From Pseudomonas maumuensis (GTDB lineage: Bacteria > Pseudomonadota > Gammaproteobacteria > Pseudomonadales > Pseudomonadaceae), in the NCBI RefSeq assembly GCF_019139675.1, contig NZ_CP077077.1:1984001-2048000 (forward strand): a DNA stretch of 64,000 nucleotides. The letters are read 5' to 3'. The notes under the pieces are model-generated. The model saw only the letters and a program-made list of their open reading frames with translations. It had not been told where the DNA came from and made no database searches. Below, piece after piece: positions 17,479 through 25,585 of this stretch. Position 1 is the stretch's first letter. The number at the start of each line of letters is the position of its first letter. A program made the translations under genes and the position numbers.

Positions 17479-17529
17479 CCGAAACGGCTGTTCCGACAAA
17501 GATTTATGGATGTGCGACAGCCGTTTCGG
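17479..17529. repeat. 13-bp perfect inverted repeat upstream of the binding-protein gene
   Basis: CCGAAACGGCTGT at 17479-17491 and ACAGCCGTTTCGG at 17517-17529 are exact inverted copies separated by 25 bases. The left arm also contains the small palindrome AGCCGAAACGGCT. The repeat sits between ocd and the transporter operon. It could be a regulator site (for example for the Lrp protein) or a structured RNA element; it lacks a U-tract. Confidence 0.5.
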
Positions 17530-17535
17530 TCATTG

Positions 17536-17552
17536 GGGCCGCCAAGCGGCCC
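17536..17552 (-). terminator. GC-rich hairpin after ocd
   Basis: GGGCCGC-CAA-GCGGCCC forms a perfect 7-bp stem with a 3-base loop, 11 bases beyond the ocd stop codon. There is no following T-run on the minus strand, so this is at best a weak or factor-assisted terminator, or a processing site. Confidence 0.4.
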
Positions 17553-17563
17553 TGCATGTAAGG

Positions 17564-18610
17564 TCAGGCAGCACTGGCCTTGTGCTCACGCTCTTTTGGC
17601 TGCAGCAAGGCAAACAGATCCTTCGGGTTCTCGAGCTCAGGAACCAGTGCAATGTCATGCCCGATGTCCAGAGCCCGGGCCATGTCCAGCACATAACGCA
17701 GCGCCGAGTAGTCCTCCAGGGCGAAGCCGACCGAGTCGAACAAGGTGACCTGCCCGGCGTTCTCGCGGCCTGCGGCGCTGCCCTCGACCACTTGCCAGAA
17801 CTCGGTGGTCGGCGAGTCGGCGGGCATCTGCTGGATCTCGCCTTCGATCCGGCTTTGCGGTTCGTACTCGACGATCACCCGGGCGCGCTCGACGATGTCG
17901 CGGTGCAGCTCGGTCTTGCCCGGGCAGTCGCCGCCCACGGCATTGAGGTGCATGCCTGGCTCGATCAGCTCCGGGGTGAGGATGGTGGCGTAGGCCTTGT
18001 CGGCGGTGACCGTGGTGACGATGTCGGCGCCGCGCACCGCCTCGGCCACGCTGCCAGCGATGGTCAGCTTCAGTTGCGGGTAGTCGGCCAGGTTGGCTGC
18101 CAGCTTTTCGGATGCGTTACGGTCGATGTCGAACAGGCGGATCTCGTCGATGCCCAGCAGGGTATGGAAGGCGATGGCCTGGAACTCGCTTTGCGAGCCG
18201 TTGCCGATCAGCGCCATGCGCTTGCTGTCCGGGCGCGCCAGGTGGCGGGCGGCCAGGGCCGAGGTGGCGGCGGTCCGGATGGCGGTGGTCAGGGTCATCT
18301 CGCTGAGCAGCACCGGCGCGCCGGTATCGACATCGCCCAGGGCGCCGAAGGCCATCACGGTGAGCAGGCCGTTGTGGGTGTTCTTCGGGTGGCCGTTGAC
18401 GTACTTGAAGGCGTACAGGTTGGCGTCGGACACCGGCATCAGCTCGATCACACCGTCCGGCGAGTGGTTGGCCAGGCGCGCGCATTTCTCGAAGTCGTGC
18501 CAGCGCAGGTAGTCCTGGCGAATGTACTCGGCCATCTCGGCCAGGCAGGTGGGCAGGCCCTTGCGGTTGACCAGGCGGGTGAGGTCATTTACGTCGATGT
18601 AGCGGGTCAT
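17564..18610 (-). CDS. ocd: Ornithine cyclodeaminase
   Basis: A 348-residue NAD-dependent enzyme converting L-ornithine to L-proline and ammonia in the cytoplasm. It matches the mu-crystallin/OCD family: SEMTLTTAIRTAATSALAAR, MALIGNGSQSEFQAIAF (dinucleotide-binding loop), VTTVTADKAYATI and NAVGGDCPGKTELH containing the catalytic Asp. The length fits the well-studied P. putida enzyme of about 350 residues. It starts 19 bases after the ctlX stop, implying a ctlX-ocd operon. Confidence 0.95.
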   Translation of the reverse strand: MTRYIDVNDLTRLVNRKGLPTCLAEMAEYIRQDYLRWHDFEKCARLANHSPDGVIELMPVSDANLYAFKYVNGHPKNTHNGLLTVMAFGALGDVDTGAPVLLSEMTLTTAIRTAATSALAARHLARPDSKRMALIGNGSQSEFQAIAFHTLLGIDEIRLFDIDRNASEKLAANLADYPQLKLTIAGSVAEAVRGADIVTTVTADKAYATILTPELIEPGMHLNAVGGDCPGKTELHRDIVERARVIVEYEPQSRIEGEIQQMPADSPTTEFWQVVEGSAAGRENAGQVTLFDSVGFALEDYSALRYVLDMARALDIGHDIALVPELENPKDLFALLQPKEREHKASAA

Positions 18611-18629
18611 GATGGTTCTCCTTGACGGG

Positions 18630-19547
18630 TCAGTGGCGCGAGGGCAGGTGGATTTCGGCGAGCATGCAGCGGGCGCTACCGCCGCCTATACGTTCGATAT
18701 GGTCGATGTTCACCACCAGTGGATGGCTGTGGCGTTCGACCTGGCGACGTTGCTGCGTATCGAGCGAGCGCCAGGCGCTACGCGACATCACCAACAGGGA
18801 GTGGCCGTCGCGGTCGTGGACTTCGAGCATGTTGCCGGCGAAGTTTTCCAGTTGGTCGAAGTTCAGTGCCAGCACCTGTTTGCCGGTGTCGCGCAGTGAA
18901 TGCTCCAGGGCATGGCGTTCGTCCTGCCGGGGCAAGGCATCGAGGCAGGCCACGGCGAGCTGGCGACCGACGTTCATCATCACGTTGCTGTGGTAGATCG
19001 GTGCCTGCTGGCGATCCACGGCGTGGAACAGGCACAGCCGGTAGTCCAGCTGCTCGGCGAACTGGCGCAGGGCGCGTTCGTGGGTACGCCCTGAGTGGCA
19101 GGCGTAGCTGATGCGGTGCTCGCGGTCCAGGACCATACTGCCGGTGCCCTCTAGGAACAGGTTCTGCTGCTCCAGCGGGCTCAGGTCGATGGTGCGCTGG
19201 ATGGCAAAGCGTTCCTGCAGCACGCCCAGCACACCCTTGCTCCGTTCCAGGCGACGGTTCTCGCCTTCCATCGGGTAGAGCACCAGGCTGCCGTCGGCGT
19301 GGCTGCTCCAGCAGTTGTTGGGGAAGATCGAGTCTGGGGTATGGGGCTCTGGGGTGTCCTGCACCACCAGCACGTCGACGCCGTGCTGGCGCAAGGTATC
19401 GACGTAGCCGTCGAATTCTTCCAGGGCCTTTGCGCTGGCGGTCTCAGGGTCCAGCGGCGCCTGCTGGAAGCGGTTGTTGGCGGCGGTGTCGGGGTTGAAG
19501 GCGAACCGCGCCGGGCGAATCATGAGGACGGTATTTGTTGTTTGCAT
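18630..19547 (-). CDS. ctlX: CtlX-type guanidino-group modifying enzyme (citrulline utilisation hydrolase-like)
   Basis: A 305-residue protein of the amidinotransferase / arginine deiminase fold. Visible motifs are MIRPARFAFNPDTAANNRFQ, TPDSIFPNNCWSSHADGSLV, NLFLEGTGSMVLD with the substrate-binding acid, a central His in YHSNVMMNVG, and the C-terminal GGGSARCMLAEIHLP with probable nucleophile Cys294. NCBI-style annotation calls such proteins citrulline utilisation hydrolase CtlX. Directly upstream of ocd, it would supply ornithine. ATG 19547 is preferred over an in-frame GTG five codons upstream. Whether it acts on citrulline, arginine or a methylated arginine cannot be decided here. Confidence 0.82.
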   Translation of the reverse strand: MQTTNTVLMIRPARFAFNPDTAANNRFQQAPLDPETASAKALEEFDGYVDTLRQHGVDVLVVQDTPEPHTPDSIFPNNCWSSHADGSLVLYPMEGENRRLERSKGVLGVLQERFAIQRTIDLSPLEQQNLFLEGTGSMVLDREHRISYACHSGRTHERALRQFAEQLDYRLCLFHAVDRQQAPIYHSNVMMNVGRQLAVACLDALPRQDERHALEHSLRDTGKQVLALNFDQLENFAGNMLEVHDRDGHSLLVMSRSAWRSLDTQQRRQVERHSHPLVVNIDHIERIGGGSARCMLAEIHLPSRH

Positions 19548-19700
19548 TGGGCACGCATCCACGGGTGGGCTGTGTGACCATTTTCGAAGGGATCGTGAAG
19601 TAATCCCGGCTGAAGCACGCGCGTGCGGCAGCCGGTCCAGCTGAAATGGACGCGCAGGCAGCGGAATCTGCCGTCGCCGTCCAGTAGGGCGTGCAAACGA

Positions 19701-19726
19701 AAACGGCGCCTCGAAGGGCGCCGTTT
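19701..19726. terminator. Bidirectional-looking terminator between folD and ctlX
   Basis: AAACGGCGCC-TCGAAG-GGCGCCGTTT is a perfect 10-bp stem with a 6-base loop. On the minus strand it follows the folD stop by about 20 bases. The A/T-ended stem gives a short T-run on either strand. Confidence 0.75.
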
Positions 19727-19745
19727 CATTTACTGCCGCAACCGC

Positions 19746-20600
19746 TTACTTATGCAGCTCTTCTGCCGCATACAGGGTGTTCTCCAGCAGGCACGCCCGG
19801 GTCATCGGGCCCACGCCGCCCGGCACCGGGGTGATCCAGCCGGCGCGGGGCAGGGCGGTCTCGTAGACCACGTCGCCGACCAGCTTGCCGTCTTCCTGGC
19901 GGTTGATGCCGACGTCGATGACGATGGCGCCTTCCTTGACCCACTCACCCTTGACCAGGCCCGGCTTGCCGGCGGCGACCACCACCAGGTCGGCGCGGCC
20001 GACATGGCCGGCCAGGTCCTTGGTGAAGCGGTGGCAGACGGTCACGGTGCAACCGGCCAGCAGCAGTTCCATGGCCATTGGCCGGCCCACGATGTTGGAA
20101 GCCCCGACAATCACGGCGTTCATGCCGTACAGGTCCTGGCCGGTGCTGTGCAGCAGGGTCATGATGCCTTTCGGCGTGCATGGGCGCAGCAGCGGGATGC
20201 GCTGGGCCAGGCGGCCGATGTTGTAGGGGTGGAAACCGTCCACGTCTTTGTCCGGGCGAATGCGCTCGAGCAGCAGCGAGGCGTCCAGGTGCTCCGGCAG
20301 CGGCAGTTGCAGGAGAATGCCGTCGACCGCCGGGTCGTCGTTGAGCCGGTCGATCAGGTCGGTCAGGGCTTGCTGCGTGGTCTCGCTGGGCAGGTCGAAC
20401 GCCTGGGAAATGAAGCCGACCTCTTCGCAGTCCTTGCGCTTGTGCGAGACATAGACTTGGGAGGCCGGGTCGGTGCCGACCAGGATCACCGCCAGGCCCG
20501 GGGTGCGCAGGCCCTGCTGGCGGCGCTCGGCGACACGTTGGGCGATCTGCTGGCGCAGGTTGGCGGCGATCGCCTTGCCATCGATAAGGTGTGCAGTCAT
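19746..20600 (-). CDS. folD: Bifunctional methylenetetrahydrofolate dehydrogenase/cyclohydrolase
   Basis: A 284-residue cytoplasmic enzyme interconverting 5,10-methylene-THF and 10-formyl-THF with NADP. Signatures are [14 protein letters not shown] with the catalytic Lys, [24 protein letters not shown], the Rossmann motif [18 protein letters not shown] and the C-terminal [21 protein letters not shown] 20600 gives the canonical [16 protein letters not shown] start. The upstream open frame runs back through the tRNA genes and is not coding. Confidence 0.97.
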   Translation of the reverse strand: MTAHLIDGKAIAANLRQQIAQRVAERRQQGLRTPGLAVILVGTDPASQVYVSHKRKDCEEVGFISQAFDLPSETTQQALTDLIDRLNDDPAVDGILLQLPLPEHLDASLLLERIRPDKDVDGFHPYNIGRLAQRIPLLRPCTPKGIMTLLHSTGQDLYGMNAVIVGASNIVGRPMAMELLLAGCTVTVCHRFTKDLAGHVGRADLVVVAAGKPGLVKGEWVKEGAIVIDVGINRQEDGKLVGDVVYETALPRAGWITPVPGGVGPMTRACLLENTLYAAEELHK

Positions 20601-20737
20601 AGACGCGTGATTAACCATCGAGAAGGGAACATATATAAGAAGGGCGCATTCTCGCACGACATGGCCCAAGGGCAAAGGCGGGTGGTCGGGCAAATCCCCT
20701 AACCCCTTCAATAATTTAAATTTTTTTGCGAAAGGTG

Positions 20738-20766
20738 TTGACGGGTGGAGGGGTCGCCTATAAGAT
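20738..20766 (+). promoter_or_regulatory. Probable sigma-70 promoter of the tRNA cluster
   Basis: TTGACG (20738-20743) and TAAGAT (20761-20766) are separated by 17 bases. An AT-rich block at 20711-20733 immediately upstream resembles an UP element, and the bases after the -10 are GC-rich, as in stable-RNA promoters. The predicted start lies about 80 bases before tRNA-Arg. Confidence 0.55.
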
Positions 20767-20855
20767 TCGCCGCACTTGTCGGGCACTGCCTGGCACGGGT
20801 TGGCAAAGTTGGGCAGAATAAGCGGTTGGTTTGTTCGGTTCGACTGGAAGCTTAA

Positions 20856-20932
20856 GCGCCCGTAGCTCAGCTGGATAGAGCATCCGCCTTCTAAGCGGAT
20901 GGTCGCAGGTTCGAGTCCTGCCGGGTGCGCCA
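20856..20932 (+). tRNA. tRNA-Arg (anticodon TCT)
   Basis: A 77-base cloverleaf with encoded CCA. The acceptor GCGCCCG pairs with CGGGTGC allowing wobble. The anticodon stem TCCGC/GCGGA carries loop CTTCTAA, giving anticodon TCT, and the T-loop is TTCGAGT. It is the first tRNA of a four-gene cluster. Confidence 0.97.
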
Positions 20933-20966
20933 TTAGGCTCGGGCAAGTAAGCAGTAGTGCGTTTTG

Positions 20967-21042
20967 GTGGGCGTAGCTCAGTTGGTAGAGCGCCGGATTG
21001 TGATTCCGGTTGTCGTGGGTTCGATTCCCATCGTCCACCCCA
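20967..21042 (+). tRNA. tRNA-His (anticodon GTG), copy 1
   Basis: A 76-base cloverleaf with encoded CCA. The anticodon stem CCGGA/TCCGG carries loop TTGTGAT, giving GTG. A G precedes the 5' end (20966), consistent with the extra -1 G needed by histidyl-tRNA synthetase. It is identical to the copy at 21221-21296. Confidence 0.97.
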
Positions 21043-21051
21043 GATTTTTCA

Positions 21052-21083
21052 GGGGCGCCTCGATTGAACGATCCGGCGCCTTT
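21052..21083 (+). terminator. Hairpin after the first tRNA-His
   Basis: GGCGCC (21054-21059) pairs with GGCGCC (21075-21080), with inner CGAT/ATCG-like pairing, followed by TTTGTT. It closely resembles the terminator behind the second tRNA-His, so it is probably a decayed duplicate now lying inside the tRNA cluster. Confidence 0.5.
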
Positions 21084-21099
21084 GTTCTAAGCGTTTCAT

Positions 21100-21184
21100 G
21101 CGGACGTGGTGAAATTGGTAGACACACTGGATTTAGGTTCCAGCGGCGCAAGCTGTAAGAGTTCGAGTCTCTTCGTCCGCACCA
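21100..21184 (+). tRNA. tRNA-Leu (anticodon TAG)
   Basis: An 85-base class II tRNA with encoded CCA and a long variable arm (GGCGCAAGCTGT region). The anticodon stem CTGGA/TCCAG carries loop TTTAGGT, giving TAG. It lies between the two identical tRNA-His genes. Confidence 0.97.
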
Positions 21185-21220
21185 TGTTTCTGTAAGGCTG
21201 TACCGCAACATTGCATTATG

Positions 21221-21296
21221 GTGGGCGTAGCTCAGTTGGTAGAGCGCCGGATTGTGATTCCGGTTGTCGTGGGTTCGATTCCCATCGTCCACCCCA
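21221..21296 (+). tRNA. tRNA-His (anticodon GTG), copy 2
   Basis: Identical over 76 bases to the copy at 20967-21042, again with a G at the -1 position. It is followed by a strong terminator. Duplication of the tRNA together with its 3' flank is likely. Confidence 0.97.
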
Positions 21297-21306
21297 TATT
21301 TTCAGA

Positions 21307-21340
21307 AGGCGCCCGGATCGAATGATCGGGCGCCTTTTTT
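21307..21340 (+). terminator. Rho-independent terminator of the tRNA cluster
   Basis: AGGCGCCC (21307-21314) pairs with GGGCGCCT (21328-21335), with inner GATC/GATC pairing, followed by a run of six T. Confidence 0.9.
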
Positions 21341-21447
21341 GTTTCTGCCATCCGGTGCCTGTGGCTACTGGTGGTCAGGCGATAAAAGCTGTTAGATTTC
21401 AGCCGGTTGAATGCCTGGCCGAATAGGCTGCCAGAGGAGTAGCGCAA

Positions 21448-21747
21448 ATGATTGCAAAAGAGGCGCGTCAGACCCTGGCGCTGCAGCGATTTGCCGAGGC
21501 CAATCCGCAGTTGCTCGAGGAGGTCCGCGAGCTGGATGCTCGTGAGCAGGCCCAGCAGATCGAGTGGGCCTTCGAGGATGCTGCGCAGGAGCTGGGGCTT
21601 GAGCCTTGGGAGTATGCGCTGCAACTGATTGCCGAATCGCCGGAGCAACTGCAGGCCATGCGCCTGGAAACGCATCGCGAGGTGGCCGAGGCGCTGGGCA
21701 TGGTGTGGGAAGAATACTGCCAGTTCAACGAGATCGATCCGCAGTAA
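21448..21747 (+). CDS. DUF6388-like conserved small protein
   Basis: A 99-residue acidic, helical protein starting at ATG 21448 behind GAGGAG. Sequence features are regularly spaced Leu, Glu and Gln (ANPQLLEEVRELDAREQAQQ, LGLEPWEYALQLIAESPEQL). It resembles a short family conserved in Pseudomonas (DUF6388) without known function. There are no membrane segments or cysteine motifs apart from one Cys near the end. It stands alone between the tRNA cluster and tig. Confidence 0.75.
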   Translation: MIAKEARQTLALQRFAEANPQLLEEVRELDAREQAQQIEWAFEDAAQELGLEPWEYALQLIAESPEQLQAMRLETHREVAEALGMVWEEYCQFNEIDPQ

Positions 21748-21993
21748 GAGGGTGCTCGTTCTGGCTGTTGTTTGTTTGACAACGTTTTACAACTGCGCGG
21801 CATCCGAGGTGGCGCGCGGTCACTGTTGAAATAGGCTCGACGCCATGTCGTGCGGGCCTCTCAAGGAAATCGATCGGCGTACTTCGTCGACAATCCGGGT
21901 GGGGTGACTTCTGGTGCATGAGTCACTAGAATGTTTGCCCTTGATTCTGGAGTCGGGTATCGCCGGCTAACGTCTGTGCAACGAGGAATATCC

Positions 21994-23307
21994 ATGCAAG
22001 TTTCTGTTGAAAACACTTCCGCTCTCGAGCGCCGCATGACCATCGCCGTTCCGGCCGAGCGCGTCGAGAACGAAGTCAACAAGCGTCTGCAGCAGACTGC
22101 CAAGCGCGCCAAGGTTGCCGGCTTCCGCCCAGGCAAGGTGCCGATGAGCGTGATCCGCCAGCGTTTCGAGGCCGACGCCCGTCAGGAAGCCTTCGGTGAC
22201 CTGGTCCAGGCTTCCTTCTACGAAGCCATCGTCGAGCAGAAGCTGAACCCGGCAGGCGCGCCTGCCGTCGAGCCGAAGTCGTTCGAAAAAGGCAAGGACC
22301 TCGAGTTCGTCGCCATCTTCGAAGTCTTCCCTGAGTTCACCGTTGCCGGTTTCGACTCGATCGCCGTCGAGCGCCTGAGCGCCGAAGTGGCTGACGCCGA
22401 CCTGGACAACATGCTGGAAGTCCTGCGCAAGCAGAACACCCGCTTCGAGACCGTAGAGCGCGCCGCGCAGAACGACGACCAGGTCAACATTGACTTCGTC
22501 GGCAAGATCGACGGCGAAGCCTTCGCCGGCGGCTCGGCCAAGGGCACCCAGCTGGTGCTGGGTTCCGGCCGCATGATCCCGGGCTTCGAAGAAGGCCTGG
22601 TTGGCGCCAAGGCTGGCGAAGAGCGCGTGGTCAACGTGACCTTCCCAGAGGACTACCAGAACCTGGATCTGGCGGGCAAAGCTGCCGAGTTCACCATTAC
22701 CGTCAACAGCGTTTCGGCCCCTGTGCTGCCAGAGCTGAACGAAGCCTTCTTCGCTCAGTTCGGCATCAAGGAGTCGACTCTGGAAGGCTTCCGCGCCGAA
22801 GTTCGCAAGAACATGGAGCGTGAACTGCGCCAGGCCATCAAGACCAAGGTCAAGAACCAGGTCATGGACGGTCTGCTGGCCGCCAATCCGGTCGAGGTTC
22901 CTAAGGCCCTGCTGGAAAACGAAGTCAACCGTCTGCGCGTGCAGGCCGTTCAGCAGTTCGGCGGCAACATCAAGCCAGACCAGCTGCCGGCCGAGCTGTT
23001 CGAGGAGCAAGCCAAGCGCCGTGTGGTCCTGGGCCTGATCGTTGCCGAAGTGGTCAAGCAGTTCGACCTGAAGCCGGACGAAGCCAAGGTTCGCGAAGTC
23101 ATCGAAGAGATGGCCTCGGCTTACCAAGAGCCTGAGCAGGTCATCGCCTGGTACTACAAGAACGACCAGCAACTGAACGAAGTGCGTTCGGTTGTACTGG
23201 AAGAACAAGTTGTAGATACTGTCCTGCAGAAAGCGACTGTGACCGACAAATCGGTCTCGTACGAAGAAGCCGTGAAACCAGCACAGGCAGCTGCCGACGC
23301 TGAGTAA
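21994..23307 (+). CDS. tig: Trigger factor
   Basis: A 437-residue ribosome-associated chaperone with peptidyl-prolyl isomerase activity. The N-terminal ribosome-binding domain carries the signature GFRPGKVP (about residues 44-51), the FKBP-like PPIase domain spans about 150-245 ([20 protein letters not shown]), and the C-terminal helical arms complete the protein. The ATG at 21994 follows GAGGA. It heads the conserved tig-clpP-clpX-lon block and meets nascent chains that ClpXP or Lon may later degrade. Confidence 0.98.
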   Translation: MQVSVENTSALERRMTIAVPAERVENEVNKRLQQTAKRAKVAGFRPGKVPMSVIRQRFEADARQEAFGDLVQASFYEAIVEQKLNPAGAPAVEPKSFEKGKDLEFVAIFEVFPEFTVAGFDSIAVERLSAEVADADLDNMLEVLRKQNTRFETVERAAQNDDQVNIDFVGKIDGEAFAGGSAKGTQLVLGSGRMIPGFEEGLVGAKAGEERVVNVTFPEDYQNLDLAGKAAEFTITVNSVSAPVLPELNEAFFAQFGIKESTLEGFRAEVRKNMERELRQAIKTKVKNQVMDGLLAANPVEVPKALLENEVNRLRVQAVQQFGGNIKPDQLPAELFEEQAKRRVVLGLIVAEVVKQFDLKPDEAKVREVIEEMASAYQEPEQVIAWYYKNDQQLNEVRSVVLEEQVVDTVLQKATVTDKSVSYEEAVKPAQAAADAE

Positions 23308-23331
23308 CAGGCTACTCTCGTAGGAAACCCC

Positions 23332-23359
23332 CACAAGCCAGCCTTCGCGCTGGCTTGTG
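23332..23359 (+). terminator. Hairpin between tig and clpP
   Basis: CACAAGCCAGC-CTTCGC-GCTGGCTTGTG forms an 11-bp stem 25 bases beyond the tig stop. No U-tract follows, so it may act as an mRNA stabiliser or attenuator rather than a full terminator. Confidence 0.5.
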
Positions 23360-23398
23360 CGTATTCAAGCCATGACTATTTGGGAGTGAGTGCAGGAC

Positions 23399-24040
23399 AT
23401 GTCCCGCAATTCTTATATTCAGCAGAGCTCTGACATCCAGGCCGCGGGCGGCCTGGTCCCGATGGTTATCGAGCAGTCCGCCCGTGGCGAACGTGCCTAC
23501 GACATCTATTCGCGCCTCCTGAAGGAGCGCGTGATCTTCCTGGTCGGCCCTGTAGAGGACTACATGGCCAACCTGGTAGTGGCGCAACTGCTGTTCCTTG
23601 AGGCGGAAAACCCGGACAAGGATATCCATCTTTACATCAACTCCCCAGGCGGTTCCGTGACGGCTGGCATGTCGATCTATGACACCATGCAGTTCATCAA
23701 GCCGGACGTCTCGACCATCTGCATCGGCCAGGCCTGCAGCATGGGTGCGTTCCTGCTCGCGGCCGGTGCTGCTGGCAAGCGTCACTGCCTGCCCAACTCG
23801 CGGGTGATGATTCACCAGCCGTTGGGTGGTTTCCAGGGTCAGGCGACCGACATCGAGATCCATGCCCAGGAAATCCTCAACATCAAGGCGCGCCTTAACG
23901 AGCTGCTGGCCCATCACACCGGTCAGCCGCTGGAAACCATCAAGCGTGACACCGAGCGTGACAACTTCATGAGCGCTGCGCGCGCGGCCGAGTACGGCCT
24001 GATCGACTCGGTATACGACAAGCGGCAACTGGCATCCTGA
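23399..24040 (+). CDS. clpP: ATP-dependent Clp protease proteolytic subunit
   Basis: A 213-residue serine protease subunit that forms the tetradecameric chamber used by ClpX and ClpA. The catalytic triad is Ser114 (ACSMGAFLL), His139 (VMIHQPLGG) and Asp188 (RDTERDNF). ATG 23399 gives the usual MSRNSYIQQ start; an in-frame GTG three codons upstream has a better-spaced GGAG, so three extra residues are possible. It lies between tig and clpX in the standard order. Confidence 0.98.
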   Translation: MSRNSYIQQSSDIQAAGGLVPMVIEQSARGERAYDIYSRLLKERVIFLVGPVEDYMANLVVAQLLFLEAENPDKDIHLYINSPGGSVTAGMSIYDTMQFIKPDVSTICIGQACSMGAFLLAAGAAGKRHCLPNSRVMIHQPLGGFQGQATDIEIHAQEILNIKARLNELLAHHTGQPLETIKRDTERDNFMSAARAAEYGLIDSVYDKRQLAS

Positions 24041-24148
24041 AGCAATACGCCAGAGCGGGTGGGTGCAGATCGTACCCATCCGCGGACTTGAAAAAGCCAG
24101 CGATTGCCTTCATCTTGTGTTTCAAGCCTACCGGATTGGATCGATCGA

Positions 24149-25432
24149 ATGACTGACACCCGTAACGGCGAGGACAACGGCAAATTGCTCTATTGCTCCT
24201 TCTGCGGCAAAAGCCAGCACGAAGTGCGCAAGTTGATTGCCGGCCCCTCGGTATTTATCTGCGACGAGTGCGTCGACCTGTGCAACGACATCATCCGTGA
24301 GGAGGTGCAGGAAGCCCAGGCCGAGAGCAACGCGCACAAGCTACCCTCGCCGAAAGAAATCAGCGGTATCCTGGACCAGTACGTCATTGGTCAGGAACGC
24401 GCGAAAAAGGTACTGGCGGTAGCGGTGTACAACCACTATAAGCGCCTGAACCAGCGTGATAAGAAGGGCGACGAAGTCGAACTGGGCAAGAGCAACATCC
24501 TGCTGATCGGGCCGACTGGCTCGGGCAAGACGCTGCTGGCCGAGACACTCGCGCGCCTGTTGAACGTACCGTTCACCATTGCCGATGCCACCACCCTGAC
24601 CGAAGCCGGTTATGTTGGTGAGGACGTCGAGAACATCATTCAGAAACTGCTGCAAAAGTGCGACTACGACGTGGAAAAGGCCCAGATGGGCATTGTCTAC
24701 ATCGACGAGATCGACAAGATCTCGCGCAAGTCGGACAACCCGTCCATCACCCGTGACGTCTCGGGCGAGGGCGTGCAGCAGGCGCTGTTGAAGCTGATCG
24801 AGGGCACGGTGGCCTCGGTGCCGCCGCAAGGCGGTCGCAAGCACCCGCAACAGGAGTTCCTGCAGGTCGACACCCGCAACATCCTGTTCATCTGCGGTGG
24901 CGCGTTCTCTGGCCTGGAAAAGGTCATCCAGAACCGTTCCACCAAGGGCGGCATCGGTTTCAGCGCCGAAGTGCGCAGCAAGGAAGAGGGCAAGAAGGTC
25001 GGTGAGTCGCTGCGTGAGGTCGAGCCGGACGATCTGGTCAAGTTCGGTCTGATCCCTGAGTTCGTCGGTCGTCTGCCTGTGCTGGCAACGTTGGACGAGC
25101 TGGACGAGGCTGCGCTGATGCAAATCCTCACCGAGCCGAAGAACGCGCTGACCAAGCAATATGCCAAGCTGTTCGAGATGGAAAGCGTCGACCTCGAGTT
25201 CCGCAGCGATGCGCTCAAGGCCGTTGCGCGCAAGGCCCTGGAGCGCAAGACTGGCGCCCGTGGCCTGCGTTCGATCCTCGAGGGCGTGCTGCTCGACACC
25301 ATGTACGAGATTCCTTCGCAGAAGGATGTCAGCAAGGTGGTGATCGACGAAAGCGTCATCGAAGGCTCTTCGCAGCCGCTGCTGATCTACGAGAACAGCG
25401 AGCCGCAAGCCAAGGCCGCTCCCGACGCCTGA
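24149..25432 (+). CDS. clpX: ATP-dependent Clp protease ATP-binding subunit ClpX
   Basis: A 427-residue AAA+ unfoldase. The zinc-binding domain has Cys16-Cys19 (YCSFCGK) and Cys38-Cys41 ([10 protein letters not shown]). Walker A is [12 protein letters not shown], pore loop GYVGED, Walker [10 protein letters not shown], and the ClpP-docking IGF loop lies in [12 protein letters not shown]. It delivers tagged or misfolded proteins to ClpP. A strong terminator follows, separating it from lon. Confidence 0.98.
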   Translation: MTDTRNGEDNGKLLYCSFCGKSQHEVRKLIAGPSVFICDECVDLCNDIIREEVQEAQAESNAHKLPSPKEISGILDQYVIGQERAKKVLAVAVYNHYKRLNQRDKKGDEVELGKSNILLIGPTGSGKTLLAETLARLLNVPFTIADATTLTEAGYVGEDVENIIQKLLQKCDYDVEKAQMGIVYIDEIDKISRKSDNPSITRDVSGEGVQQALLKLIEGTVASVPPQGGRKHPQQEFLQVDTRNILFICGGAFSGLEKVIQNRSTKGGIGFSAEVRSKEEGKKVGESLREVEPDDLVKFGLIPEFVGRLPVLATLDELDEAALMQILTEPKNALTKQYAKLFEMESVDLEFRSDALKAVARKALERKTGARGLRSILEGVLLDTMYEIPSQKDVSKVVIDESVIEGSSQPLLIYENSEPQAKAAPDA

Positions 25433-25454
25433 TCGGGAACGGGATAGCAACAGG

Positions 25455-25478
25455 AAGGGGCCTTTTTGGCCCCTTTTT
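25455..25478 (+). terminator. Rho-independent terminator of clpX
   Basis: AAGGGGCC-TTTTT-GGCCCCTTTTT: a stem of 6-8 bp with a T-run, 22 bases after the clpX stop. Confidence 0.92.
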
Positions 25479-25497
25479 GCATTTCATGGCCTGGGCG

Positions 25498-25526
25498 CTT
25501 GTAATTTCCCAGGGCTGCCCCCACAT
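25498..25526 (+). promoter_or_regulatory. Probable sigma-32 heat-shock promoter of lon
   Basis: CTTGTAA (25498-25504), a 14-base spacer, then CCCCACAT (25519-25526) closely match the RpoH consensus CTTGAAA-N(11-16)-CCCCATNT. The element lies between the clpX terminator and the lon start, as expected for a heat-inducible lon. Confidence 0.65.
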
Positions 25527-25585
25527 TAGCCCCAAGCACCATTTCCAACGGTTTCCGGCCACATGGCCGCTGTAGAGGCGAAATC

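Noticed and set aside
20601..21038. N-terminal extension of FolD to 430 residues
   Set aside because: The extension would run through two tRNA genes and their promoter region; FolD of 284 residues is complete from ATG 20600.
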